Assembly (NCBI GenBank): GCA_022113835.1
Contig: JAILWY010000009.1
Location: forward strand, 9,152,001 to 9,216,000
Reading direction: 5' to 3'
DNA: 64,000 nucleotides
DNA from: Atopsyche davidsoni
Lineage: Eukaryota; Arthropoda; Insecta; Trichoptera; Hydrobiosidae
Position 1 is the stretch's first letter, and each line of letters opens with the position of its first letter. Of the stretch, positions 36,950-49,190 are shown piece after piece. Position numbers and translations under genes: made by a program. A model generated the notes under the pieces. The model ran no database searches. It had not been told where the DNA came from and was given only the letters and a program-made list of their open reading frames with translations.

Positions 36950-37150
36950 CATACTACCAGTATCTTTCCTGGCAAGGACGAATCGAGGGCGGCTTGGGTT
37001 CAAATCTTCCGCTGCCACATCCGCCCTGAGCCACAGACTGGCTCCGCTTCCGCCCCCACCCACTGATATCTCCCGTCCTATACCGCCATTACGTTTTATC
37101 CTTGTTTATGATCTAGTGTCTAGATTGCACTGTGCCATGTACCTGGCCTT
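36950..37150. other. GC-rich block with a pol III box-B-like sequence
   Basis: A GC-rich block. GGGTTCAAATCTT near 36987 resembles a tRNA B box (GGTTCRANTCC) and TGGCAAGGACG about 20 nt upstream loosely resembles an A box. The T-stem does not pair and no acceptor stem is found, so this is not a tRNA gene. A SINE head is possible but unproven. Confidence 0.25.
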
Positions 37151-37400
37151 GCCTTCGGTAAGTTATTCCAGCATTATTTATAAGCCCGCTGTATATAACT
37201 ATACGAGTATTACTATAAGCACTGGTTACTTATAATACATCGTAATATTTATCGGATATGTAACAAATTTTTGTTTATTATTAATCAATGAAGCACGTTT
37301 TTTTAAACCATTTATCAAATAATCATTGAGAATCAATCTGAACTACGAAAGTCGTATCTGTTTAAATAAAAAGCAAAATAATGAAGTTTTGAGATTCATT

Positions 37401-37437
37401 GTGGCTTAGGTGTCAAGCTATTTGACACTTAAGTTAC
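37401..37437. repeat. 16-bp stem hairpin
   Basis: 37401-37416 (ends GGTGTCAA) folds on 37422-37437 (starts TTGACACTT) with a 5-nt loop. All 16 positions pair if three G-U wobbles are allowed, so the stem is better as RNA than as DNA. No flanking gene gives a role. Confidence 0.5.
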
Positions 37438-37954
37438 CTCTAAAATCAGAGCTAGGTTAATATTTTTCGGTCGATTACAGCCACTGAAAATTAAAATGCA
37501 TTGCTCTGCAATGCAGATAGTTTTAAATACATTAAAAGTTATTTAGCACCAATTTACTTTTACAATTTTACAAAGAGCAAAACAATTATCAAAAATAAGA
37601 TAATTCTTTAAATTGTTTTTGATTTTTATGTATTGACTGTTGAGTATTGAGTAGTTAAATTACCATTGTTATGTTATTTTTTAGTTATATCGGTAAAATC
37701 ATGTTTTACTTGATATTGTGGCAGTAAAATATAATCGGCAAATGAATTATCCGCATACATTTGTTTTATTTACATATTTTTTGCCCTGCCAATTCTCAGA
37801 GACAAACTTTTATATGACGCTTTGAAATATTGCATTCCTCATTTATTTGATGCATAAATTGTATAATTTAGCTGCTTATTATTAAAAACTGCCACTGCAT
37901 GATAAAGAGAATGTTTAATATTTAAATGCGAACAATTTTCTCAAGCGTGTTGTG

Positions 37955-38180
37955 ACCGTATCTCTAAATATTAATCTTCCAGGCGGGCATAATGGCCGCC
38001 TCGCGTGCCGGGCCTGTGCGTGACGGGCCCGACGCCGAGTCCTGCCCAGAATTTGGCTAATTGACATACCATTCAGCGTGCTTCTTATTTTACCCAAAGG
38101 GATGTTATGGAGGTGAAATAATGACATCTCAATAGAACAATAGCCTGGCGTTAACTCGATAATTATACGATTATGCAACA
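37955..38180. other. GC-rich block
   Basis: A CpG-rich core at 37981-38045. The minus frame 37915-38181 is open because of composition and shows an Arg-, His- and Ala-rich stretch without a domain. Confidence 0.3.
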
Positions 38181-39059
38181 AGTTAACGGTTCGATTTACT
38201 TTGAAGACTTCAGGGCAAATTTTCTTTGAAATGCATAAAAATATTTTTATAATGAATATACGTAAAATTATTTACACCGTCAGTTTAATAAGAGTGAGTG
38301 CAACAGAAATTGTCGATATATGGTTCTGCGAGTTTCAATATAATACAATTGCTTATACTTGTCCATATTATCTGTTATTTATTGTTGAGTTAATTTTGAG
38401 TTTTGAAGATCCTGCTTACAAGCTAAGGAAGGTCATAAAAATTATGGTTTTTATGAATAGATTATTCAATATTGGAAAAATAATTGGAAATTTTTGAAAC
38501 TCAAACACTGGCTAGAATCACTTCCAATGCGACAAATAAAAGGGTTGATTTCTGCATCAGCGGAGCCCCAGGTGTGTTTTGCAATTTTAAAATATTTTCT
38601 ATAACCAAGCTGTCATATTTGTTTTCAAATAGTATTGAATATGTACAAGTAGACATGTTTTTACTGTTTAATATGTATTTAAAGCAATAAATAAATCAAA
38701 TTGGTGTTAATATAAAAAAAAATTATTACGTGAATTCATATTTGTCTTAAAATATTACATACGCTTTTTAAATATTCAACATTGGGTTGTGCCGCAATTA
38801 AAATAGTTCCGTTAAATTCACATTAATATATGACTTTTAATTTATCATCTAGTTTTCAAAAGCTATTGGCGACACGATTTTAGCCGTGTAATGAATTCCA
38901 TAATGTAGATAGTACAAAACAACGTAAAAATTAGTTAAAATTCTTCAGCAAATACGCCAGCAGCAGAATAAAATAGTGTAAAAAGATTGTACTTCACTAA
39001 CAGACGAAAATTATTGCAGTTACGCAAAGTTGGATTCAAATAATTAAAATTATTAAATC

Positions 39060-39270
39060 GTTGAGAGGCGGTGATTTACAACAACAAAAAAAGAAATGCA
39101 GTATCTGTTTATACGGATTCACCAAATTCAATGATTCGGTAAGGTCTGGTGGGGTGGACGGCCGGGAGGGGCGACCTTTACCCTTCAGGCCCCAGGAGTG
39201 CTGCCCGCTGATGCGATCATGGGAATCGCTCAGATTTATGGGAAGGCGGGCGGCTACACCCATGTGATGA
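39060..39270. other. GC-rich block
   Basis: A GC-rich core at 39140-39260, open on both strands (39036-39263 minus, 39061-39267 plus) with no domain. Likely non-coding. Confidence 0.3.
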
Positions 39271-40919
39271 TTTTTCCTGTTAACATAAGTCTGTGACGGA
39301 TTTCGGTCGACAAATGTTACAGGATTTTCAGTAGTATTTTATAATACGAGTTTCTCCAGCTTGTTTTGTTGAATAAATATTATATTTAAAAACGAATATT
39401 TATTAAGGAAAGGATGGTTTCGGATTTCATTAATTTAAATATAAAAATTACGTATTGTGATTAATTACTTTGTGATATATTGAAATCTGTAAAAAGTCTA
39501 TTTTTTTTTGATCCAGAAAACTAAATAACCATCAACAATAATAATTGTTTTATTTTTAAACTATGCATGTAAATTCAATAACAGCACCTGTAAAAGTGCA
39601 AGTATTAAATCTTTGAAGTTTCTCAAAGGACACAGTGTGGCGTGATTTGCTCTCCACTAAAATATTGGTCGCTTTTCCATTAACCAAGTTTCGGAGGAGG
39701 GTGCAGTTTAATTAGTTTACACTCAGCTCAATAGACCCATAGACTTCTTTTATATGAAAAGTTTCTTAGAGACTTTCAAATTTTATATTGCTTGAGAAGT
39801 TAGAGATTAAATTTTTAACATCGTGTTAAAATATTCTAATTATTATGCTATGTCATTATGTCAGTATGGTTTACGCATAATAATTTTGTTGGAGATTAAA
39901 CATATAGAGAAAAAAAATTATATACAATACACAATTTTGGATATATGCGCATCCACTTTATTACAAACTTGTGTAAATTAAATTTACACCAATTTGTCAA
40001 TGGGGTTTTCCGGTGTTAAATAAATAAATTTTAAAAATAATAAATTGGGAAAAATCCAGACAATTGTTAGTAAAAATGTGAGAAACTTTAGGATTAAAAA
40101 ATGAAAATATCTAAGGATAAGATTTGCGCATTTGTTTTCCGCATATTAAAAAAGTTTCCGGGATCTTAACCGAAGCGGAGAATATGGGAGTTGAAAGAGA
40201 GAGTAATTTATTTAAATAGACTTTTTATCGGAGGTTTATTTGCGATTTGCTCTCTGTAAGCTGTGGTCTCCAGATTGTTACAAGCAGAAGTAAAAGTTTT
40301 TCAAGGTCTTGTGAAAATATATCTTATCCCCAACGCTTGAGAATTTTTTTGGTAGTAAATATATTTTTTAAAAATTCTTCGAGATTAGATTTTATCCTAA
40401 ACTTAAGGGTGTTAAGGTTGTAATTATTATATGTCAAATAAAAGTAGATTTCTATTTATTTTAGATTTTCAGTCTTCATTATTGGAAAAAGCATAATAAA
40501 ATGAAAATGAAAAGTACTTTCTCTCAATAAATTGGAGCATTTTTATAAATTTGTAATAATAATATTTATATAAAATGCTTTTATCAATATCTTGAAAATA
40601 ATTATAAAATAAAACATTCATTAATAAAATAACATAAATTAACAGAAATTCACGCTATAATTGTACTTAAATGAGAAGTCGGCATTTAGATTTTAAGCTT
40701 TTTGTGTTTTGAAAAAAATATCCACATTATTTTATGCTGGGTCATAGTGAATCTTTAATAATACAATCAAATTTGAATTAATAAAAATTGAGTGGTACAA
40801 ATAATAAACTATTGTTAGTTATTGCGTTGTTGATATATATTTTTAAGAAGTGTTTGTCTGTTCTGCACCTTTATATCGAATAAAATATAACATGCTCTGA
40901 ATTTATAAAGGACATGTTT
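39271..40919. other. AT-rich non-coding stretch
   Basis: AT-rich DNA; nothing was recognised. Confidence 0.4.
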
Positions 40920-41175
40920 TTACTTGGCGACGAGTGCAGGTTTTTTGTACTGTTAAATGTTTAAGCCCCCTAGCTATCAGCACAAATTCAAAACTTGGAA
41001 GACACGCTACCGAGCCGAAGAATAGAGTGATTGAAGATTTGCCGACTGTTGAAAAAACCAAAAGCGATTTGTGCCAATGGAAGAGACTCGCTTCGACGGC
41101 AGAACTTTTTAATGGATTCGGATCGCAAATAAATACGCATGGCGGCGCTAAAACGTTTCATTGAATGGGTTTTCA
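40920..41175. other. Moderate-GC block
   Basis: A GC-richer block with overlapping open frames on both strands (40934-41164 plus, 40988-41176 minus). Neither matches a family known to me. It resembles the other regulatory-like blocks. Confidence 0.3.
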
Positions 41176-42455
41176 TTATTTTTGGCTGATATCAAGTCTT
41201 TTTTTAAAAGAACAAATCTTATAAATAAAACGCACTCTTAAAATTCGATAAAACAATAAATAAACTGTAACGAAATGGAAACAAAGACTTCTTGATTCAC
41301 AGACCATAAAAGCTATTTAAGTTTTTCTAAAGTTTCTCTTGATGTTTTATATATTTTTTAAATCGGGTTTAATTTACTTCATATAAAAATAAGAGATGTA
41401 AAATTTATTTTCCGTTAAAAAGAGTTGATGAAAATATTGTATTTTATAATACAGAAAGATAAAATTTAAGATTTAAGAAAACTTTGTAGCTCTGATAATA
41501 GCCCCTAAAGGCGAAAACGCTAACATTTGAGATTATCTGCGTAATTTCATGGCTATCAAAAAATCATACTTGTCATATTTAATATATTTAGAGAAACAAG
41601 ATAAGAATTATACGCATAATTAATATAAATTGTTTCATTATCATTATATTTCCATAATAAATCAGGAAATATTTTTATTAAAATGGCGTTGATTATTAAA
41701 TTTGGTTAATTTGACGTCTCGAAATTAATGTTACACAATCGCGGTGTGGAGTGATCCACCACTTCTTGGCAAATGAAGAAAATGAATAATGTTGACAGGA
41801 TCCGAGCCGAGCTTATATAGCCAATTAAATTTATAATATGAGACTTGCCAGTATTAATTTGGAAATAACAACAGTTGACGCTTTTGTGACATTCACGAAA
41901 ATTAATTAAGAAGTTACTTATTTACGTGGGGTATTATTTTGCATCCAAAATCATTTGTTACTGGAATTAATGTCGCAGTTATATCTCCAGATAAAAGGTA
42001 TTTCGATAATAGATATTATTTATAATTGAAAGCGCTTTTGTTAAACCTGCAAAAACACTGTCTGGTTTTTTTTGGTCAATTTTTTCAATTTTATTAAATT
42101 ACTCAGTAAACGTTACATTCATTTAATTATTCAGTTCGTCGGAGTGACGCAATGTATGTGCAGCCTTCTGCGTTATCCACCTGAGATGTCTCCATCCAGT
42201 CGAAAGGTTCACAGGGAAATGCAGGAAAATAACATTTGATAAATAATCTTCAATGAAAACAAAGAACATAAACACCCAATAAATATTTTTTTTAATAGAT
42301 AATGTAATCATTCTAAATTTGACTGATTCATTTTTTTAAACAGTGAAAAGTTTTGAGATATATTTGAATAAATAATACAGAGTAAAAAAAAAATTCGTAT
42401 TGAAATATTTTTGAGTAAGCAATTAGGTAAACAATTGTTAGAGGGAGAGGTTTTT
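41176..42455. other. AT-rich non-coding stretch
   Basis: AT-rich DNA; no gene or structured element was recognised. Confidence 0.4.
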
Positions 42456-42474
42456 GGAAAGAGAGAGAGAGAGT
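42456..42474. repeat. (GA)n tract
   Basis: A short GA dinucleotide run (GGAAAGAGAGAGAGAGAG). GA repeats are GAGA-factor (Trl) binding sites in insects, so this may be regulatory or a simple repeat. Confidence 0.7.
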
Positions 42475-42742
42475 GATTGTCAGGTGGTAAGGGCTAATGT
42501 GATTTTAATGTACCTGACAAGTGGAGGATTCTATATAATTGCAAATTTCGTGAAAAAATGTTTTTATATTAATGGGGTAATTATCTAAAGTAGTGGCTTC
42601 GGGGTGTAGCAGCAGTTATCCTGTGTTGGGGTTTGTCCTGTAGTGTGTTTATCTGTAAATAATAGGTTTTTGCGCAGTAAATTGATTTTTAAGATGTGAT
42701 TTAGCCATAGGGAATAATAGTGGAGACTTATTAAAAATAATA

Positions 42743-42896
42743 TTATATAAAATCTCACTCTGTTTGATAATGCCAACGTGAAAGGTTGGCGAAACCGGTC
42801 ACAAATAAAAACGAACATGTGGAAAATCACTCAAGTATTTTACTCAAAAATATTAAAATGGAATTACACCAAGTACTCTCTGTCAAAAATATTGAA
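42743..42896 (+). mobile_element. Linear copy of the dispersed repeat (copy B)
   Basis: This is a 154-bp unit related to 25123-25331. Bases 42743-42795 match the loop core of copy A. Bases 42803-42896 match the reverse complement of 25126-25219 in 93 of 94 positions. Copy B is linear (no foldback) and keeps CGGTCAC after GAAAC. Its core reads TTGATAAT, GCCAAC (42772-42777), loop GTGAAAG, GTTGGC (42785-42790), GAAAC (42791-42795), CGGTC (42796-42800), giving a perfect 6-bp stem. The layout recalls a hammerhead ribozyme, but the core departs from the consensus in several positions (see findings). No clear target duplication was found. Confidence 0.6.
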
Positions 42897-42999
42897 GTTC
42901 GTATTTATTAGAAAAAAAAATACAAAATTTAAATTTAAAAATCGTAAATATATTGAATGGAAAAAAACCTAGAGATATTTTAAAATCGGTAAATGAATG

Positions 43000-43370
43000 G
43001 CAGATCAAGCGAGGCAGAGCAGATAAAAACGATCGGCCTCCATCGGCAGTTCCGTTCCCCGCCCACGGAAACCGCCCCAGACAGATCGCGAGCGGCGAGA
43101 GCAGTGCGTAAGCTGTATTTAAATCACTATTGATTCTCGCGAGGGCGGCGCTACCCCCGAGCGGGTATATTAGTTTAAATGCGCACAATTGGCTAAATTC
43201 CCGCCCTCGCTCGATCGCCCTGAAAAAATTGGCTCGCGCCCCCGGCGAAACTTTTCAATATTCCAGAAGGGAAATGATTATTTTGCGATGGTTTAATGTA
43301 GTGGATCGCGCGGGTATGTGCGCGGAGATGAAGATATCCTCCAAACGGGAGTATTCATCGGAATTTTAAT
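43000..43370. other. GC-rich block
   Basis: A long GC-rich, CpG-containing block. Both strands are open (42883-43188 minus, 43130-43369 plus), with no domain on either. Likely non-coding. Confidence 0.35.
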
Positions 43371-43714
43371 ATCACATTTCTATCATAATAATATGATTTA
43401 TACACGTAGCGATAAAACAAGGTTTTTTAAAAACTATATTAATATTTTATAAATTTACATGTTATTAAAAATATTTTTAAAAACCATCACCGATATTTTA
43501 ATGTTTGTTCCAAAAACAATTTTAGCTTAAATTTAAAGAAAATGAAGGAAAAAAAATAAAGGAGTTTATTGAAAATATATTTGTTTTGTTAAAAAGTTAC
43601 CCATTAAATATTTGAACAAAGCAGCAGATATTTTTCACATCCGCATTTCAGTAAACAAAGAAACAAAATAACTAGAACAAGGAAATGGGTTTTGTTGTTA
43701 AACTGTATCTCTGT

Positions 43715-43770
43715 ATACTGGTGACGCAGCTTGGATCTCAGTAAAAGGTCTTAAGCTCAATCCCCGTGAT
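43715..43770 (+). other. Degenerate tRNA-like (SINE head-like) segment
   Basis: TACTGGTGACGCAGC (A-box-like) is followed about 34 nt later by AAGCTCAATCCCCG (B-box-like; the consensus is GGTTCGAATCC). Spacing fits an internal pol III promoter, but the matches are weak and no cloverleaf can be drawn. Possibly the head of an old tRNA-derived SINE. Confidence 0.25.
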
Positions 43771-43817
43771 ATAAACGGATTTGTAGGAGTCTCTTTTTTA
43801 CTACGGACGCGGATCAG

Positions 43818-44021
43818 CGTGTACCTGCAAGGCACAGAATTACCCTAGGCAGAAACATACACAATGGTGGAATATTAACAAGGAAAGAATATCGCTCATT
43901 GAAAATGCTAAACCGCTTTATCGAATTCTACCAAGATGTGTGCTTCAAAGAGGGAGCGAATCCAAATTGGAATTCCAAAGAAGTTAATCGCGTTGACCAT
44001 AAAATGAAGAAAACCATTCAG
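43818..44021 (+). CDS. Possible internal exon of an unknown gene
   Basis: An open frame of 91 codons (43770-44042) lacks an early ATG. Inside it, a pyrimidine run (CTCTTTTTT) and GGATCAG precede 43818, and ATTCAG followed by GTTGTA at 44022 gives a donor. The 204 nt between are exactly 68 codons, phase 0 to 0. The translation has ordinary protein composition (LTRKEYRSLKMLNRFIEFYQ, then DVCFKEGANPNWNSKEVNRV) and no low-complexity run, unlike most frames here. I recognise no family. The donor is weak and no partner exon was found. It could also be part of an unidentified mobile element, given the tRNA-like segment just upstream. Confidence 0.25.
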
Positions 44022-44042
44022 GTTGTACGTTACAGGGAATAA

Positions 44043-45040
44043 TCCGAATTGCGGAACATTATTGAACTCTATAGTGGCTGGCCTTTGAAGTAAATGCTAT
44101 ATTATGATAATTATAAGATATCAAAAGAGAATCGGTAATCGCTTATAAATTAAATTGTTCAAATCACGGACTATCATTCTTGTACATTAATTTCACAATT
44201 GAATAAAATGTATATTTTTTTAAGAGCACGCGAGAAATAATTATAAAATAATATAAATTTACCAGGTAGTGAGAAAAAGATAAACATAAAACCTTAATTT
44301 TGTTACTGTAAAGCAAATTTTATTATCTCTTAGTTTTCTAGAGACACGTAGCTGATAAGAGGACTGAAATACTGAAATATTTTGTAAATCCTGTGTTATA
44401 ACATTCGTTTCGAATCTTCAGCGGCGAAACACCGAATTTTTTTAATGACTTAATTCGTCAATAAATTTTTATACACAATAACAACTAACAAAGAGCTTTT
44501 ACAAATAGCCTAATGGATTACTGAATGACTGACAAGCCTTTTCGTCAAACTAAGTTCATGATAATATATGAATAATTTTGCATTGACAAGAAGAGAATTA
44601 ACAGTAGTGACCGAAAATAGTTCAATTCGAATTGATTTGTAAATTTTAGGCTTTAAGACAATTGTTGAAGCTTTCTGACAGGAAGTCACACAAGAACAAG
44701 AACTTTGTAAAGCAAAAGTAAAGAAGTAACGGACTAACATTATTCTACTACATAAGTGTTACTAAATGTCCTATAATCGATTTTACTTTTGATCTTGATG
44801 TTATCAATATACTTTAAAAAAAGGTTTGGACTTTTTTGTACGGTATATTTTTCTCCTAAAAATAATAAATTTTACCTCCTGAGATTAAAATTATTTGGTA
44901 GTGAATGATAAATAAATCAAATAAATATTCAGCAGAAAAATGTTGATGCTCGCAGATTTCTCAAAAAGTTAACTAGGCAGTTTTTTATACTTATGAAATA
45001 ATTGGCAATCTACGCCTTTGGAAGACCATTCTATAAATAT
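44043..45040. other. AT-rich non-coding stretch
   Basis: AT-rich DNA. The minus frame 44510-44740 is unrecognised. Confidence 0.4.
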
Positions 45041-45275
45041 AAAATTAAAATCATTCAATGGTCAGGTTTAGGGGGAAGGTTGCCGATATTTTGTCTTTTG
45101 CCGACGTGGAAGGGGGTGGACTTACCCTGGACCCGACGCAGAATGGAATTGGTTTTATTTCACAGCCGCCCACCCGGGGCTCTTATTAAAACTAACCCTG
45201 TGGTCGATCGGGGTGACGGCGCGTATGTTCCACCCTCCAAAAGGTGTGCGATTTTGTCGAGAGATTAATTGAATC
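45041..45275. other. GC-rich block
   Basis: A GC-rich block with an open plus frame (45002-45268) that shows no domain. Probably non-coding. Confidence 0.3.
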
Positions 45276-46139
45276 GAAATTCCAGTAGACCTTCATTGAT
45301 TTTATTATTAACCTACTGTTTTATACAGCTACTAAATTTTAAGAAAATTTATCTTAATTATGTGGACGAAATTAAAGGTGTGTTAAGTTTGGAGGTTTAT
45401 CCACGTGTGTGTTTGTGGAGGATAATTTTTCTCTATCAATAATTTGAAGACTAATATGATCTGCTTGGAATAATATTGCAAATTATGCCAGTCAGAAAAC
45501 AGGATAGGACCAATCTGGGCTTGCTTGCGTAGTCCGAGCGGAGATATCAATTGCGTTGGCCAGATGCTTACTTTTTCTTGATAGGATCACGTATTACAGC
45601 CTATATTTATTTGCAGTTAGTATTGGATTCTGTGAAAATTTTATGTTTTACTCTAACAAAATATTAAACATTAGTTTGAGTTGAAAAAAAAAAACAATAC
45701 GAAGGATAGCTTCTGAATGTATTTGTAATAATGGAAATTTAAAAAAAAATAAAAATGTAAATATCGAAGTTTTTTCATAAATATTAAACAAATCTGGGTT
45801 TTTGGTCCCATTTTGTGTAAATAAATAAAAATAAAATTTTGTGTGTTTTGTGAAAATATAGGCCAGAATGCATATTTTTAATAACAAAAGTACTTCAGTA
45901 TGAAATTAATATCAAAAATTTAAGATAGTTCTCTTAATAGTCTCCACATATTTAAATCACCTGTGATGTACTAAACTAATATATCTTCTACCTCGTTTAC
46001 TTTAACTTTGATGGTGTTCTCTGTATTATACAATAAAAAATTACAAATTAAATTAAACTAAAATTAATATTCTATTTAAAAAAAAAAAACTTGAATTCAT
46101 TAATAAAGTTTCATGCAATACTGAAGTCAAAATTAAACA
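45276..46139. other. AT-rich non-coding stretch
   Basis: AT-rich DNA; nothing was recognised. Confidence 0.4.
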
Positions 46140-46260
46140 AGACACCCCACTAAGCCCCGCACCTTTGCTCCGGCACGCGACACCTGAGTCCGCCCTTACA
46201 ATAAACTTTAACGGCGAGTCCCTCGCTGCCGGTCTTCAGGGTTGAAGAAGATTATTATAA
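46140..46260. other. GC-rich block
   Basis: A short C-rich block (ACACCCCACTAAGCCCCGCA near 46142). No coding frame. Confidence 0.3.
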
Positions 46261-46699
46261 CTTTCATAAAACTCAGGCGGAATGCAAAAATATTTAACAA
46301 ACAAGGTGTATATCGTTTATCTTTTCACGTGCCACACGCGAGAAAAAGGGCTAAAATGATAATATTGTCTCACAAAAATATTTTTTTTAAGCTTTACTTA
46401 AAATAGCTCACATTAAAATTTATTTTTAGTTAAGCTCATGTTTAATTGTTTTTTTTGTTTTAGTAAAAAAGAAAACGCAAGTAAAATTGTTTAAATTCAT
46501 AGAAACTAAGCAACAAGCATTAAATAATTTTTTTGGAAGAAAATAAAAAGTACATGTCTGCAAGTATAGTTAAAATGTATCGCGAAAAAAATTATAAATT
46601 TTATATGGTAAAAAAAATATGTGAATTTGATGTTGCCAGTGATAAGTGTAAACCCACCGGAAAAGTAATATTTCATTACAAAAGGTAACAAAAGCAGCA

Positions 46700-47060
46700 T
46701 TATCTCCGCTTTTAAACTTCTTAGCCGAGCGTAAGAATGCCGGCGCTCGGGCTCTATGGAATCCCGAGAATACCGTTAACCGCAGGGTCCGAAATTAAAA
46801 GCAGCGTCCCAAATTTGAATCATAAAACTGCAATATCAGCGAGGAGCGACTGCCGCCCGTCCCTTTTCTGCTCGCGGAACAATGCGACGTGCAAGATCAG
46901 CGCTCCTCCTCACTTTTGTTGTCAAAGAAAAGTGCATTATTGCGATTGCAGCTCATGTGTATTGTTCTCGGGGACGCGGCATTAAAGGATTGTCTTCACT
47001 ATCCACGAGTTTGTATGAGAAGCTGCACAATGCGCTAGGCCGGCAGCGCTTGTAGGAAAA
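46700..47060. other. GC-rich block
   Basis: A GC-rich block with CpG-dense patches. The plus frame 46737-46985 is unrecognised. GCGCT and AGCGC (47031-47048) form a minor 5-bp hairpin. Consistent with a conserved non-coding block. Confidence 0.3.
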
Positions 47061-47569
47061 TCTTGTTTGCATGAATTGGATAAAACAACCGAACGTTTAA
47101 ATAACATCTGATAAGTTTCAGAGTGTTTGATAGACGGTAAGTAAGCAATGATACGTTAAACGAAATCAGTTAAAAATATTATCGTAAGTTCAAATCATAT
47201 AGGAATTATTTGTATAACTACCATTCAAAAAACATGAAATCAATTTTTATGTCAATTTAACTTAAATAAATAGAAAAAAATTCGAAGTTGATACTTATTT
47301 TGTAACTTGCATCTGTGAATAAATTTTATTGAAGTAGTATTTCATTTTATAGATGTCTTTATTTTTGGAAATTTTATGTATATACGTCATCAGAAACGAC
47401 ATATTTATTCATTTCCCGTAATTCTCAATAATCAAGTGGTTGTTGCAGACAGAGCGTTTTTCACCCGGAGAATTAATGATGCGTATTCAAATTTCAGAGA
47501 AGCTCAGTTAGGTGATTTTGCTAAAAATACCCGCAGAAACATTAAACAGGCTAAAACTACTAGAAGCAC
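47061..47569. other. AT-rich stretch with an unrecognised open frame
   Basis: A plus frame (47376-47627, 83 codons) is of ordinary composition (VVVADRAFFTRRINDAYSNF) and ends beside GTAAGT at 47623-47628. It has no domain I know and no acceptor partner was identified. I do not call it a gene. Confidence 0.25.
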
Positions 47570-47900
47570 AACAAAACACGTCATTTTAATGGCGGCTTAC
47601 TTTGGAGCAAGGGACGGAGAGTCGTAAGTCTTGACTCTACTAACGAGGCCATTACAGTTTACCAAAGAATCGTGTAACACACCAGGCAAACAAGCCAGTC
47701 CTCAATACGAGACGTCTGTCCTGAACTGGCACCGCTAAGGGTGCGAGCTCCCACCGCCCAGGCGCGGCATACATTATAAAGGAACTTGACACATGCCGGA
47801 GGAGTGCCGGCGGATGAAAGCACGTAGTCCTCTATAGCGTACACTTTAAATGAACTAGATTGATGGCTTAAGCCAGGGTGGAGGTCGATTTATCTGAAGC
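47570..47900. other. GC-richer block
   Basis: Intermediate-GC DNA around 47660-47830. The minus frame 47659-47844 is unrecognised. Confidence 0.3.
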
Positions 47901-48859
47901 GATGTTAAATTGTTCAATATGCTGGTGAATAAGATACGCTGAATTACATTATGAGTTTATAAATTATTTATAAAAAATATATTAAAATATACATTATATT
48001 CACACAGAAAATGAAAATTTTTGCTGAGTACGTCTCCGGAATTTATCGTCTTACATAGAAAAAATATTGTTGCTTCACCAAAATTTTTAAGCACACGATC
48101 TCACAGTCAGCAAGCAAAAGTGTTAACTACCAAAAGACGATTTGTAGTATCGACTAGTGATATTAATAGTAGAATTGTGTCATTAACCCGTATGTTTTTT
48201 TCGTGAAAGATACAAATATAGGATTACTCGGATTAGAAAAGATTTTATAAAAATATACACCATTAATTTTATTTTTTATTATCAATAAACATTTACTTGA
48301 ATTTATGTTAAAACGCATACGGCAGCGTGTGGGTTCATACATTAAATGAACGAGATTAATGATTTGAGTTAGGGGGAGTAAAGTAGGGGTTGATTTATCT
48401 AGCGATCTTATAAAGTTATTTATATCAGGAAATGAAGAACATTTAAGGAAAGTTTATTTAGATATAAATGTTGAAAATTAAATAGAATTAAAAGTTGTAA
48501 TTGATAAGTGCCGATAGTACTCTGAGTATTAATGTGTGGACATATTTTTTGTGAAGTAAAGTAAATTGTTATAAAATATAAACGTTTAATGGAACCTTAT
48601 CGCTATTTTTACAAATTATAATTAGCAAAAATATTTCTATGCTAAATAAATTATCTACATATAGATACATCCACAAGAGCATTATAATTTTAAATTTGTG
48701 AAACATCAGACCACATCAGTGCCAATGTGTGCAGTGGTATTTATATTATATTTCAAGATTTATTTTTCTGCAGATGAAACGAAATAAATGAAAGTCACAC
48801 ATATTGAAATACGCTGAATTATTCATATGTTTCTATTTATTTTACAGATATCACGTATT
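47901..48859. other. AT-rich non-coding stretch
   Basis: AT-rich DNA; nothing was recognised. Confidence 0.4.
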
Positions 48860-49190
48860 CATAGAGAATTTCTATTTGAGCAACCAACATACGAACACAC
48901 GCCTATAGTTAACAAACTGAAAACATAGTAGGTATCCTTACAGCGTTCTAGCATACACAAGAATACAGGCTGCCAGCTTAAAGTACACACAAGGGCGTAC
49001 ACAGAGGAGAATGCACGTATTGACGCTGTGTGGTTGGCATTCATGTCTTGGAGTATCTCGCAGCCGCTTGCTCGTCTATTGCCCCTTGAAAACCTCAGGA
49101 ACGTTTTTACGTTCGTTGACTCACTAAAAGCTCTGGAATGAAACTGATGACTGCCTCGAGCTGCTGACATTTTTGTACGCCCTCTTGAGA
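48860..49190. other. Moderate-GC block
   Basis: A GC-richer block. A minus frame of 103 codons (48859-49170) is open across it but has no domain. Coding cannot be excluded. Confidence 0.3.

Noticed and set aside
36955..37020. tRNA gene suggested by GGGTTCAAATC
   Set aside because: The T-stem bases do not pair and there is no acceptor stem, so only a box-B-like string remains.
42585..42830. Minus open frame sharing the phrase FRQPFT and ALSN with 25111-25311
   Set aside because: The shared peptide is the translation of the dispersed repeat core present in both places, not a conserved protein.
47376..47627. 83-codon plus frame ending beside GTAAGT
   Set aside because: No upstream acceptor or partner exon was found and no family was recognised. 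The GTAAGT may be chance.
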